Shown: positions 1 to 7,733 of the stretch, piece by piece
Layout of the letters: each line of letters opens with the position of its first letter
How positions within the stretch are numbered: the first letter of the stretch is position 1
NCBI RefSeq assembly: GCF_020386615.1
Contig: NZ_CP077769.1
Span: 4,774,001 to 4,838,000 of the forward strand
Length of the DNA: 64,000 bases
From: Chitinophaga pendula
GTDB taxonomy: Bacteria; Bacteroidota; Bacteroidia; Chitinophagales; Chitinophagaceae
Reading direction: 5' to 3'
The notes under the pieces: model-generated
Databases searched by the model: none
The model's input: the letters and a program-made list of their open reading frames with translations, nothing else
What the model was told of the DNA's origin: nothing
Program-made: the position numbers and the translations under genes

Positions 1-916
1 CCCCTATATCACCCGCTTCCAATATCCGGGAAAATAAATGAGAAGGCCCGTGTAACAACGCCGCCAACATAGCAATACGCATACTCGGAAACGCCGAAGG
101 CCGCATCCTCAACCACCTCCAGCGATACGCCTCCATCGGCTCCAGCGAATACTTATGACGCAGATAACTGTACTCCTCATACAACTGCTGCGGATACCCC
201 GATGCTAACCCCGCATGCAACATCCCCGCCTGCCCGAACAATAACGCCTCCAGCTGCAACAGGTTCCCCCGGTGACGCATCAGCAACGTATGCGGCAACG
301 ACTGCGCCAGCTGCAAAAAAGGCAACGCATTCACCGGCACCCCCAACCCCTGCGCCACCGCCCAAAAACAAACCTCCTCCCAGTTATACCTCGTATGCAG
401 CAACCACGCCTGGAACATCTGCGTCTTCCGCTCCCAACGCTCCGCCAGCAACCGCTCCTTCCAGCTCTGCCACGTCAACGCCGGCACCTTCGCCGCACCC
501 CACGCACAAGGCAACCGATCCATCGTCGTCAACAACTGCTCATACCGCTGCCACACCCGTAACGGTATCCGCTGCCCCAACTCCACACAGGGTATCCCCA
601 GCCGGTCCACCTCCGCCATATCATGCTCCAACACTACATGCAATACCACACTGTCATACTGCCGGTTATACTGATGCCCATGCCGGTACCAGTCCGATGT
701 CCGCATATGCAACTCCACCTGCCCCGCCCACAACGCAGCCCCTATACGAACCCGCGCCGACGTAAAGTCCGGACCCGCATCACGGTTACGAACACCCGGA
801 TGCAATACATCCACCGGCTCACCAGCCGTCGTCTCCAACGAAATAGCATTATACAATCGGAACTGCCAGATATGCTGCAGCAGCGATTCCGTACATCCGG
901 GGCCAACGGAGATCAT
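1..916 (-). CDS. DUF2851 family protein (3' end outside window)
   Basis: Reading the minus strand from an ATG at 916 gives 305 uninterrupted codons that run off the left edge. The product starts MISVGPGCTESLLQHIWQF and contains the family-like stretches HPGVRNRDAGPDF and VELHMRTSDWYRHGHQYN near the N-terminus, and LYEEYSYLRHKYSLEPM further on. These match my memory of DUF2851 proteins, a Bacteroidota family of about 420 residues with no established reaction, so roughly the last quarter is missing here. Third codon positions are very rich in G on this strand, which leaves long open but meaningless frames on the opposite strand. No convincing promoter was found; the gene is divergent from the SAM riboswitch transcript. 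Family assignment is from sequence resemblance only. Confidence 0.85.
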   Translation of the reverse strand, partial: MISVGPGCTESLLQHIWQFRLYNAISLETTAGEPVDVLHPGVRNRDAGPDFTSARVRIGAALWAGQVELHMRTSDWYRHGHQYNRQYDSVVLHVVLEHDMAEVDRLGIPCVELGQRIPLRVWQRYEQLLTTMDRLPCAWGAAKVPALTWQSWKERLLAERWERKTQMFQAWLLHTRYNWEEVCFWAVAQGLGVPVNALPFLQLAQSLPHTLLMRHRGNLLQLEALLFGQAGMLHAGLASGYPQQLYEEYSYLRHKYSLEPMEAYRWRWLRMRPSAFPSMRIAMLAALLHGPSHLFSRILEAGDIG

Positions 917-1044
917 CTTATTATTTGATTTTCAGGGGTTACGAATCAGTTTTTCTCAAACAAAACAAATAAACAAAAAAATTCGCCTCGCAAATGTTAA
1001 TCCGCCTGCCTTTTTTATCCACGCTTAATCCTCACCTCCACCTT

Positions 1045-1240
1045 CCCTATAGCTCTCCTGTATCATTCCTATAGCATTCGTATAATCATCCTGTAAGCAA
1101 AGCATATAGCTACCTATAGCATCGATATACAAAACATATAGATCACCTATACAATCACTATAGGTTGGATATAGATTGGATATAGAACACTTATACAACG
1201 CTTATACAACACTTATACATCCTATAAGCAACCAGTGTAC
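1045..1240. repeat. Degenerate 11-bp tandem array of TATA cores
   Basis: TATA (twice TGTA) tetramers begin at 1048, 1059, 1070, 1081, 1092, 1105, 1115, 1126, 1137, 1148, 1159, 1170, 1181, 1192, 1203, 1214 and 1223. The step is 11 bp with only three exceptions. The rest of each unit is degenerate, roughly TATA(G/C)nAnCnC, for example TATAGATTGGA, TATACAACGCT and TATACAACACT. No reading frame is conserved through the array. It lies between the divergent DUF2851 gene and the SAM riboswitch promoter. One unit per helical turn puts all the flexible TATA steps on one DNA face. Function unknown. Confidence 0.8.
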
Positions 1241-1296
1241 AACCTCATGATTTTCAAACCAATAAGTATTTCCGGATATTTCTTTTTCCCCGAGTA

Positions 1297-1329
1297 TTTG
1301 GAATTCTCGTCAAACTACTGTTACCTTTG
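1297..1329 (+). promoter_or_regulatory. Bacteroidota-type promoter of the SAM riboswitch transcript
   Basis: TTTG at 1297-1300 and TACCTTTG at 1322-1329 match the -33 TTTG / -7 TAnnTTTG consensus of the primary sigma factor in this phylum. The start-to-start distance is 25 bp. Transcription should begin about 1335, some 15 nt before the riboswitch aptamer. Confidence 0.75.
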
Positions 1330-1349
1330 CACCCAGTTCTTACACAAGA

Positions 1350-1463
1350 CTTATCCAGAAAGGCGGAGGGACTTGGCCCTGCGATGCCTTAGCAACCATC
1401 TTGTTCACACAACAGGAAAAGGTGCTAATTCCGGCTCCGGTAGCAATACCAGAGATAGATAAG
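1350..1463 (+). ncRNA. SAM-I riboswitch (S-box) aptamer
   Basis: P1 pairs CTTATC (1350-1355) with GATAAG (1458-1463). Between them are the conserved core pieces: CCAGAAAGGCGGAGGGAC, TTGGCCCTGCGATGCC, TTAGCAACC, then AAGGTGCTAATTCC and the AGAGATAGATAAG tail. These are hallmark S-box sequences. The aptamer binds S-adenosylmethionine. It sits upstream of cystathionine gamma-synthase and homoserine dehydrogenase, exactly the genes expected to be shut off when SAM is plentiful. The terminator at 1499-1532 is the likely expression platform. Confidence 0.93.
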
Positions 1464-1498
1464 TTGGCAGAGATTACTCTTCATGTATAAAAATACTT

Positions 1499-1532
1499 AA
1501 AGGCTCTTCCAACACCAGGAAGGGCCTTTTTT
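1499..1532 (+). terminator. Riboswitch-controlled terminator
   Basis: AAAGGCTCTTCC (1499-1510) pairs with GGAAGGGCCTTT (1518-1529), with one G-U pair, and runs into a six-T tract. It lies 36 nt after the SAM-I aptamer and about 165 nt before the first gene, the position of a transcription-attenuation platform. The 1533-1697 stretch after it holds nothing else that I recognise. Confidence 0.8.
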
Positions 1533-1697
1533 ATGCCCGCTCCCCCCCTCCCCACCCGATCTGGATAATGTTTGTCGTGCAATGATCTGCCGAATTTGTT
1601 ATATTGTAATAAGCTTGCAATACCGGCCAGGCCCACACCATACAAGCCCCCGGATGCCAACATCAACCACAGTATAACCTACTAAAATCAGTGAACG

Positions 1698-2876
1698 GTG
1701 AAAACAGCGACGCAACTCATTCACAGCATCCCCGTCGACGAACTGACAGGCGCGATCTCAGTACCAATTTACCAGAGCTCCACCTTCGTCCAGGAATCGC
1801 CGGGCATCAACAAAGGCTTCGAATTCTCCAGGGCCAATAACCCCACGAGAAAAGTACTCGAAGACATCATATGCGGACTCGAAGAAGGCTACGCCGGATT
1901 CGCTTTCGCCAGCGGCATGGCTGCCATCGATGCTGTACTCAAACTACTCAAATCCGGCGATGAGATCATGGCCGTAGAAGATACCTATGGCGGCATCTTC
2001 CAGATGTTCAACCACATGTTCGAACGCTTCGGTATCAAAGTCAACTTCGTAGATACCAGCAACCTCGATAAAGTACTCGCGGCCATCACCCCGCGCACAC
2101 GCATCATCTGGCTGGAATCACCCACCAACCCGACCCTGCGTATCTCAGATATCAAATCCATTAGCAAAATCGCCAAACAACACGATATCCTCCTGGTAGT
2201 AGATAACACCCTCAGCACACCGCTACTACTCCAACCCATCCCACTAGGCGCCGATATCGTGCTGCACAGCGCCTCCAAATACCTCGCCGGCCATACCGAC
2301 GTTATAGCCGGCCTCGTAGTAGTCAACAGCAAACCGCTGGCAGACCAGCTGAGATACAACCAGAACATCTCCGGTAGCATCCTCAGCCCTTTCGAAGCCT
2401 GGCTCACCATCAGAGGAATAGAAACACTCTGCCTCCGCCTCGATAAACAATGCAGCAACGCCACCACCATCGCCAACTGGCTCGCAGCTCACCCACTCGT
2501 AGATAAAGTCTACTACCCGGGCCTGCCCACACATAAAAACCACCACATCGCCCGCAAACAACAAAAACAATACGGCGCACTGGTGAGCTTCACCTTGAAA
2601 AATGATAACATCAAAAACGCGATCCGCATCGTCAACGCCACCAAACTATTCAAACTAGCAGAAAGCTTCGGCGGCGTCAAAAGCATGCTCGATCACCCGG
2701 TCACCATGACCCACAGAAATATCCCGGAAGAGTTTCGCAAAAAAACAGGACTGCAAGACTCCTGTATACGCCTGTCCATAGGCATCGAAGATGCTGATGA
2801 CCTCATCAACGACCTCAGACAGGCACTCGACAAACTCAATCATCCGGCAGGCAAACAAATGACAGTATTACAATAA
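1698..2876 (+). CDS. metB: Cystathionine gamma-synthase / Cys-Met metabolism PLP enzyme
   Basis: A 392-residue trans-sulfuration enzyme of the Cys/Met metabolism PLP family (aspartate aminotransferase fold). It condenses an acylated homoserine with cysteine to cystathionine for methionine synthesis. Visible signs are the N-terminal TGAISVPIYQSSTF, the glycine-rich FASGMAAIDAVL, VVDNTLSTPLLLQP, and the PLP lysine in HSASKYLAGHTD (K194). The start is GTG at 1698: an in-frame stop at 1692 leaves no upstream choice, and the protein aligns with family N-termini from here. It is the first gene after the SAM-I riboswitch and lies 87 bp before homoserine dehydrogenase, so the two probably form one SAM-repressed transcript. 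Sequence alone does not separate gamma-synthase from O-acetylhomoserine sulfhydrylase or the gamma-lyase; length and context favour the synthase. Confidence 0.85.
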   Translation: MKTATQLIHSIPVDELTGAISVPIYQSSTFVQESPGINKGFEFSRANNPTRKVLEDIICGLEEGYAGFAFASGMAAIDAVLKLLKSGDEIMAVEDTYGGIFQMFNHMFERFGIKVNFVDTSNLDKVLAAITPRTRIIWLESPTNPTLRISDIKSISKIAKQHDILLVVDNTLSTPLLLQPIPLGADIVLHSASKYLAGHTDVIAGLVVVNSKPLADQLRYNQNISGSILSPFEAWLTIRGIETLCLRLDKQCSNATTIANWLAAHPLVDKVYYPGLPTHKNHHIARKQQKQYGALVSFTLKNDNIKNAIRIVNATKLFKLAESFGGVKSMLDHPVTMTHRNIPEEFRKKTGLQDSCIRLSIGIEDADDLINDLRQALDKLNHPAGKQMTVLQ

Positions 2877-2963
2877 GGCAATAGCCGTACAAAACGCCGG
2901 CCTTCAGCATCCACAACAGATGCCCAAAGCACGTTACGTATAAAATCAAGTTTTAAAACAAGT

Positions 2964-4145
2964 ATGGAAAACAAGATCATCAATCTGGGAATTTTCGGAT
3001 TCGGTTGCGTCGGACAAGGCCTCTACGAAGTACTTAACAGGACCAAAGGAATCAATGCACGTATCAAAAAAATATGTATCAAAGATCCTAACAAACCCCG
3101 CCCTATTGACATGAGCTACTTTACCACCGATAAAAATGAGATCCTCCAGGATCCTACCATCGATGTAGTAGTAGAACTCATCAATGAAACCGACGCAGCT
3201 TTCGAGATCGTTAGCACTGCCCTCCGTAATGGTAAAGCCGTAGTAAGCGCCAGCAAACGGATGATCGCCGAAAACCTCCCGGCACTATACCAACTTCAGG
3301 TCGAAAATAAAGTACCCTTCCTCTACGAAGCCTCCAGCTGCGCCAGTATACCCATTATCCGCAACCTGGAAGAATACTACGATAATGACCTGCTCAACGC
3401 CGTAGAAGGCATCTGCAATGGCTCTACCAACTACATCCTTACCAAAATATTCGAGGAAAATCTCAGCTTCGAAACAGCCTTGCAACAAGCACAGGACAAA
3501 GGATTCGCCGAAACAGACCCAACCCTCGACATAGAAGGATACGATCCCAAATTTAAAATCGTTATCCTCCTCCTCCACGCCTTCGGCACCTTCGTCAAAC
3601 CCGAAGAAGTATTCAACTTCGGTATCCACCACCTCAACGACTTCGATATACAATTCGCCCGCCAACGTGGCTCTACCATCAAATTGATCGGTAACTGCCG
3701 CCGCCAGAACGGCAACGTATTCGCATACGTACTCCCACATCTCATAAAAGAACACAACCTCCTCTATGATGTGTACAATGAGTACAATGGCATCCTCCTC
3801 GAAAGCGCCTTCACCGACAAACAGTTCTTCGTAGGCAAAGGAGCAGGAGGTACCGCCACCGGCAGCGCCGTACTGTCCGATATCTCCGCACTGCTCTACA
3901 ACTACCGCTACGAATACAAAAAGATCAAACAGTCTAACCAACCGGCGTTCACCAACGACGTACAACTCAAAATATACCTCCGCTACAAAACACCGGACCA
4001 GGTAGACCTCACCGCCTTCTACAGCATCTCCGAAAAATATGAATCACCCGAATACCGCTACGTAGTAGGTATCATCAATCTCGAAAAATTAAAATCCTCC
4101 GGTTGGCTCAAAAATAAAGATGTCAACCTGCTGGTGCTCGAATAA
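2964..4145 (+). CDS. hom: Homoserine dehydrogenase
   Basis: 393 residues. It reduces aspartate semialdehyde to homoserine, the branch point to Met and Thr. An N-terminal Rossmann domain has the nucleotide loop GIFGFGCVGQG (about residues 9-19). The catalytic domain contains EGICNGSTNYILTKI and GFAETDPTLDIEGYDPKFKI, the family signature around the substrate and catalytic residues. After about residue 330 there is only a short tail and I do not recognise a complete ACT domain. The protein is monofunctional, unlike the aspartokinase fusion common in the phylum. Second gene of the SAM-riboswitch transcript, which ties this enzyme to methionine rather than threonine supply. Followed by a strong hairpin. 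Confidence 0.88.
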   Translation: MENKIINLGIFGFGCVGQGLYEVLNRTKGINARIKKICIKDPNKPRPIDMSYFTTDKNEILQDPTIDVVVELINETDAAFEIVSTALRNGKAVVSASKRMIAENLPALYQLQVENKVPFLYEASSCASIPIIRNLEEYYDNDLLNAVEGICNGSTNYILTKIFEENLSFETALQQAQDKGFAETDPTLDIEGYDPKFKIVILLLHAFGTFVKPEEVFNFGIHHLNDFDIQFARQRGSTIKLIGNCRRQNGNVFAYVLPHLIKEHNLLYDVYNEYNGILLESAFTDKQFFVGKGAGGTATGSAVLSDISALLYNYRYEYKKIKQSNQPAFTNDVQLKIYLRYKTPDQVDLTAFYSISEKYESPEYRYVVGIINLEKLKSSGWLKNKDVNLLVLE

Positions 4146-4181
4146 TACCGTTTCGCATTTTTCAATCACCAACCATAAAAA

Positions 4182-4215
4182 AAGGATTGCCGCATCTTCG
4201 TATGCAGCAATCCTT
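4182..4215. terminator. Bidirectional terminator between hom and maf
   Basis: AAGGATTGC (4182-4190) pairs with GCAATCCTT (4207-4215), with an inner GCAT/ATGC extension. A-rich sequence lies on the left and T-rich on the right, so it can end both the plus-strand met transcript and the minus-strand kdsC-ubiA-maf transcript. Confidence 0.8.
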
Positions 4216-4253
4216 ACTTATTTTTAATACTATGGTATATCCCGTACCCGTGC

Positions 4254-4823
4254 CTACCTCCCCTCCAGCAATGCCACAACACTACTGATCGGCAATCCCA
4301 TCACATTGTAGAAGCAACCGTTGATACCCGCAATACCCACCGCACCGATCCACTCCTGTATCGCATACGCACCAGCCTTATCAAATGGCTGATACTCCTT
4401 TACATAATAAACAATCTGCTCCATCGTCAACTCATTGAAATACACTTCCGTCGTCTGCGAAAAAGATCGCTCCTCCTCCCCTGCACGTACTACCACACCC
4501 GTTACGACACGGTGCGTACGCCCGCTCAATGCACTCAATATCCGGATCGCATCCGCCTCATCCTTCGGCTTCCCGATGATCGTATGATCTAGCACAACCA
4601 CCGTATCCGCCGCCAATATCACATCGTTCGCATCACAAAGAGCCGATACCGCCAGCGCCTTATGACGCGCAATATGTACCGGCACCTCCGCAATCTCCAT
4701 CCCGTCAGGATAAGTCTCTTCCGTAGCTACCACCTTCACCGTAAAAGGTACCTGCGCCTGCTCCAGCAACTGCTTACGCCGGGGCGACTGTGACGCTAAT
4801 ATGATAGGTCGTCCTGTATACAT
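4254..4823 (-). CDS. maf: Maf family nucleoside triphosphate pyrophosphatase
   Basis: 189 residues, the usual Maf length. Maf proteins hydrolyse dTTP, UTP or modified NTPs to the monophosphate and PPi. Signature pieces are ILASQSPRRKQLL near the N-terminus, the catalytic region LAADTVVVLD, IGKPKDEADA, and the C-terminal FDKAGAYAIQEWIGA with the conserved GxxxxxIQ. Its ATG overlaps the stop of the upstream ubiA-like gene by one base (TAATG), so the two are translationally coupled. Last gene of the DUF2520-kdsC-ubiA-maf run and followed by the bidirectional hairpin at 4182-4215. Substrate preference is not readable from sequence. Confidence 0.92.
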   Translation of the reverse strand: MYTGRPIILASQSPRRKQLLEQAQVPFTVKVVATEETYPDGMEIAEVPVHIARHKALAVSALCDANDVILAADTVVVLDHTIIGKPKDEADAIRILSALSGRTHRVVTGVVVRAGEEERSFSQTTEVYFNELTMEQIVYYVKEYQPFDKAGAYAIQEWIGAVGIAGINGCFYNVMGLPISSVVALLEGR

Positions 4824-5764
4824 TACAATATGATTTTAAAGAAGATCATAGATAAAATTCCCGTCAGCATAATCAGCTTCACCAACGAACTAACCTTATG
4901 ATAATGCGCCGGCAAATGCGCTCTTTTCAATAATACCCAGGCATACGCCGATGGCACCTGCACAAACAACAACAAATACAATACCGCCCAATACCAACCC
5001 GGCCCCCATACCTTGATCTGTACAATCAGTATCAATAACTCCGCCAGAATAACAAGCGCCTTGCAAAGCTGCTTCGCCGGATCAACTCCCCACACAATAG
5101 GAACCGTACGACACCCGTCCTTACTATCCCCTATCATATCCTCCAAGTCCTTCACCACCTCCCGCAACATCGACATGATAAAAGCAAACGTCGCATACAC
5201 CCCGATGATCTTGATCAGCTTCCCCCCCACATGCGATAATATCGCCTCGAAAGTTTCATATATCTGCTTCTCATAAAAACCAACCACTACCACCGCCAAC
5301 GCCGTTAGCAAAGAGATCACGACATTACCGATCAAAGGCTGCCGCTTGAATGAAGTAGAATAAAACCATAACAACAAAGAACAGATCACCTGCGTAAAAC
5401 CCAGGTAAATTTGCCCGATCTGCCACGCCACAATAAAACCCAAAGACACCCCTCCCATATTAAGGATCGTATGCCAGGCCATCGCCCAACGCCGGCTGAT
5501 GATCTTATCCAGTACCATCTTATCCGGCTTGTTGACAATATCTATGTTAATGTCGAAATAATCATTGATAATATAACCAGCCGCTGCCACCAACACCGTA
5601 GAAAGACACAATAAAGAAAAAGATACCGGCGTCAGCGAAGGCGTCTCCCCGTTGCGGATCAGCACAGGCGCAATCACACAGTACTGCAGTAAAAATTGGG
5701 TAAGCGCTATATATAATAGGTTAGGATATCGGATCAGTTTGAAAAAAGCAGTCAATAGCTTCAT
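4823..5764 (-). CDS. UbiA-type prenyltransferase
   Basis: 313 residues, an integral membrane protein with about eight hydrophobic segments. It carries the two Asp-rich motifs of the UbiA superfamily: NDYFDINIDIVNKPD (about residues 66-80) and DLEDMIGDSKDGCRTVP (about residues 205-221), which bind Mg2+ and the prenyl diphosphate. UbiA enzymes transfer a prenyl chain to an aromatic acid or to glycerol phosphate. The second motif and the coupling to Maf and a KdsC-like phosphatase are typical of an uncharacterised Bacteroidota subgroup often labelled geranylgeranylglycerol-phosphate geranylgeranyltransferase. Substrate unknown. The gene overlaps maf by one base and lies 106 bp after kdsC without a visible promoter of its own. 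Confidence 0.85.
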   Translation of the reverse strand: MKLLTAFFKLIRYPNLLYIALTQFLLQYCVIAPVLIRNGETPSLTPVSFSLLCLSTVLVAAAGYIINDYFDINIDIVNKPDKMVLDKIISRRWAMAWHTILNMGGVSLGFIVAWQIGQIYLGFTQVICSLLLWFYSTSFKRQPLIGNVVISLLTALAVVVVGFYEKQIYETFEAILSHVGGKLIKIIGVYATFAFIMSMLREVVKDLEDMIGDSKDGCRTVPIVWGVDPAKQLCKALVILAELLILIVQIKVWGPGWYWAVLYLLLFVQVPSAYAWVLLKRAHLPAHYHKVSSLVKLIMLTGILSMIFFKIIL

Positions 5765-5870
5765 GGGTTTCTAAAATTGACCGTAAATGTAAGCAGAAAA
5801 TTATTGGCCCCCGGCAGGCACCGGCACACAATAGCCAAAAGATGTCCGATAATATATATAAATCAATCGT

Positions 5871-6392
5871 CTACTTCGAAGCAATCCCCTCGTCAATCAC
5901 CCAGTCACCGTTCAACTTCAGGACCTTCTCGATCACATCACGCACACATCCACGCCCCCCGGTCACCGGCGATATATATTGACTGATACTTTTGATCTCC
6001 GGAACAGCATCCGCCGGACAGGCAGCCAACCCCACCAGCTGCATCGGCCGGTAATCAGGTATATCATCCCCCATAAACAAGATCTCATCCCAACGCAGAT
6101 CATGAGCAATCACATACTCCTCCAGCTTCTCCTGCTTATCCGTAATCCCCATGTAAATATCCGTGATCCCCAATCCCTGCAAACGCTGCACCACACTCTC
6201 CGACTTACCACCAGAGATCACCACCACCCGGTAACGACGCTTCACCGCCAGCTGCAAAGCATAACCGTCCTTAATGTTCATCCGCCGGGACAACTCCCCA
6301 CCGGGCAACAACTGTACCGTGCCGTCCGTCAGCACACCGTCTACGTCAAATACAAAAGTGTTGATTGGCTTAAATAGTGAAAGCAGGTTCAT
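5871..6392 (-). CDS. kdsC: KdsC-like HAD phosphatase (KDO-8-phosphate phosphatase family)
   Basis: 173 residues, matching the cap-less class C0 HAD phosphatases. Motif I is FVFDVDGVLTDG with the nucleophile D16 and acid D18; motif II is VVISGGKSE; motif III is the Lys in ITDKQEKLEEY; motif IV is MGDDIPDYRPM. The family removes phosphate from KDO-8-phosphate in lipopolysaccharide core synthesis, or from related nonulosonate phosphates. The C-terminal RGCVRDVIEKVLK is the usual KdsC tail that shapes the active site of the tetramer. A promoter lies at 6441-6472, so this gene probably starts the kdsC-ubiA-maf transcript. Assignment to KDO rather than another sugar acid is by similarity. Confidence 0.85.
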   Translation of the reverse strand: MNLLSLFKPINTFVFDVDGVLTDGTVQLLPGGELSRRMNIKDGYALQLAVKRRYRVVVISGGKSESVVQRLQGLGITDIYMGITDKQEKLEEYVIAHDLRWDEILFMGDDIPDYRPMQLVGLAACPADAVPEIKSISQYISPVTGGRGCVRDVIEKVLKLNGDWVIDEGIASK

Positions 6393-6440
6393 CTGATCGT
6401 TTTAGATCCACAGGCGCTCCCTCGCAACCCATGGCCGCCG

Positions 6441-6472
6441 CAAAAGTATCCGTTATCCATCAATTTGACAAC
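6441..6472 (-). promoter_or_regulatory. Promoter for kdsC-ubiA-maf
   Basis: On the minus strand TACTTTTG (6448 to 6441) fits TAnnTTTG. GTTG starts 24 bp upstream at 6472, one mismatch from TTTG. The predicted start near 6434 gives a leader of about 40 nt. It sits in the short gap after the DUF2520 gene. Confidence 0.5.
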
Positions 6473-6479
6473 CCCCTCC

Positions 6480-7259
6480 CTAAGCATCCGCCTGCTGACG
6501 GGCATAAAAATCCTGTATACTGTCACTCATCACCTGGTACATCAACCGCAGATGAGGTTCCTGCTCCAATAAATCCCGGTGCAACGCCATCGTCGCCTCA
6601 TCATGCCGCAATGCCGGCCCCGTTTGTACCTGCTCCGGCGCATGTTTCTCCAGCCGCTCAAAAGTCTCCCGTATAATAGGCGCCAGCAACGAAAAATCCA
6701 GCCCCTCCCGCTCACAATACGACTTCGCCAACGCCATCAGATGATTCGTAAAATTATTCACCAGCACCGCCGATAAATGCAACTGCAACCGCTGCCGCGA
6801 ATCCACCACAGCCGTCTGCGATGCAATACTCTGCGCCAACTGCTGTATCCGCCGCAATGTCTCCTCATTACTGGCCTCCAGCAGCACCGGTATCGGCGGA
6901 TAGTTCTTCAACTCCTTTCGGATCGATTGTAAAGGATACATTACCCCCGTATGCGTAGATATCTTGCTGATCACCGACAATGGTGCCGCCCCCGCCGTAT
7001 GCGCCACAATCCGTTTACCCAACCGCAACGTATCATTCAATACCGGCAAAGCCGCATCACTCACCGCCAATATATAAGCGTCTGCATCCATGTTAATATC
7101 CGCCAGATCAGTACTCCAGCGAGCATTCAGCACCTCCCCCAACCGGGTAGCATGCGCCGCATCCCGGCTCATTACCTGCACGATCTGATGCCCGTGCAGC
7201 TTTAACAATTGCCCGTAACAATGGGCTATATTGCCCGCACCTACTATAACAACATCCAT
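6480..7259 (-). CDS. Rossmann-fold DUF2520 protein (NADP oxidoreductase-like)
   Basis: 259 residues. The N-terminal half is a Rossmann fold: MDVVIVGAGNIAHCYGQLLKLHGHQIVQV carries the GxGxxA dinucleotide loop, followed by ADAYILAVSDAALP as in F420/NADP reductases and pyrroline-5-carboxylate reductase. The C-terminal half is the helical DUF2520 domain, with the conserved LHLSAVLVNNFTNHLMALAKSYCEREGLDF at about residues 160-190. No reaction is established. The neighbours kdsC, ubiA and maf are its usual company in Bacteroidota. The start is the ATG just inside the duplicated promoter at 7268-7311. Confidence 0.85.
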   Translation of the reverse strand: MDVVIVGAGNIAHCYGQLLKLHGHQIVQVMSRDAAHATRLGEVLNARWSTDLADINMDADAYILAVSDAALPVLNDTLRLGKRIVAHTAGAAPLSVISKISTHTGVMYPLQSIRKELKNYPPIPVLLEASNEETLRRIQQLAQSIASQTAVVDSRQRLQLHLSAVLVNNFTNHLMALAKSYCEREGLDFSLLAPIIRETFERLEKHAPEQVQTGPALRHDEATMALHRDLLEQEPHLRLMYQVMSDSIQDFYARQQADA

Positions 7260-7267
7260 ATACGTGA

Positions 7268-7311
7268 TTCGTTAATGATCAAAATTAGTGGTTCGTTGAT
7301 GATCAAAATTA
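7268..7311 (-). promoter_or_regulatory. Duplicated -7 promoter element before the DUF2520 gene
   Basis: Two 20-bp near-identical direct repeats, 7268-7287 and 7292-7311, differ at one base and are 24 bp apart. On the minus strand each contains TAATTTTG, a perfect TAnnTTTG -7 element. The TTTG of the distal copy lies 20 bp upstream of the proximal -7. The proximal start site would be about 14 nt from the ATG. Confidence 0.55.
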
Positions 7312-7733
7312 TAAAAGGAATGGTCGTCTTATTATCAAAAAGGTAGGAAATAAACACCCCAACATCGGTTTTTCAACAGGATATCCATCCGGCAATTTAC
7401 TATTAACGGATAATAAATCATTATGGTTTTTATACCCACATACACATTCCGGCAGCAAAAGGGTGTCAGTATGGCAGAAAAAATAATATACCCCCGTTCG
7501 CCCTCCCCACCCCACACGCCATTATATATATAATATACCCGCTGGGCATGTCTTACACCTCATCCACCACTCCCATAACTCCTCCCCCATGCACATCCTA
7601 TATTAGCAATAATCACCATGTCTTGCCTGCCCCTCATTTTTTATTCTCAACCTACTTTTATATACTTGCATAAATCGCAAATCCCTTTTTTGTTAAAAAT
7701 TTGCGTATCTAGTAGCTAATAAAGAAGGCATTC
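7312..7733. other. Intergenic, no gene recognised
   Basis: About 420 bp between the divergent DUF2520 gene and topA. Short open frames exist on the minus strand (7309-7517), but they have atypical composition and no recognisable domain. A weak promoter candidate for topA, TATACTTG, lies near 7661. I see nothing else. Confidence 0.4.

Noticed and set aside
202..765. Pro/Thr/Ala-rich 187-codon plus-strand frame
   Set aside because: It is the antisense of the DUF2851 gene; its composition is what a GC-biased gene gives on the other strand.
1045..1240. CRISPR-like array
   Set aside because: Units are 11 bp without separate repeat and spacer parts and without cas genes.
1235..1462. 75-codon plus-strand frame
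   Set aside because: It overlaps the promoter and nearly all of the SAM-I riboswitch.
7309..7517. Two overlapping minus-strand frames of 60-68 codons
   Set aside because: No domain, no start signal, and the two compete for the same DNA.
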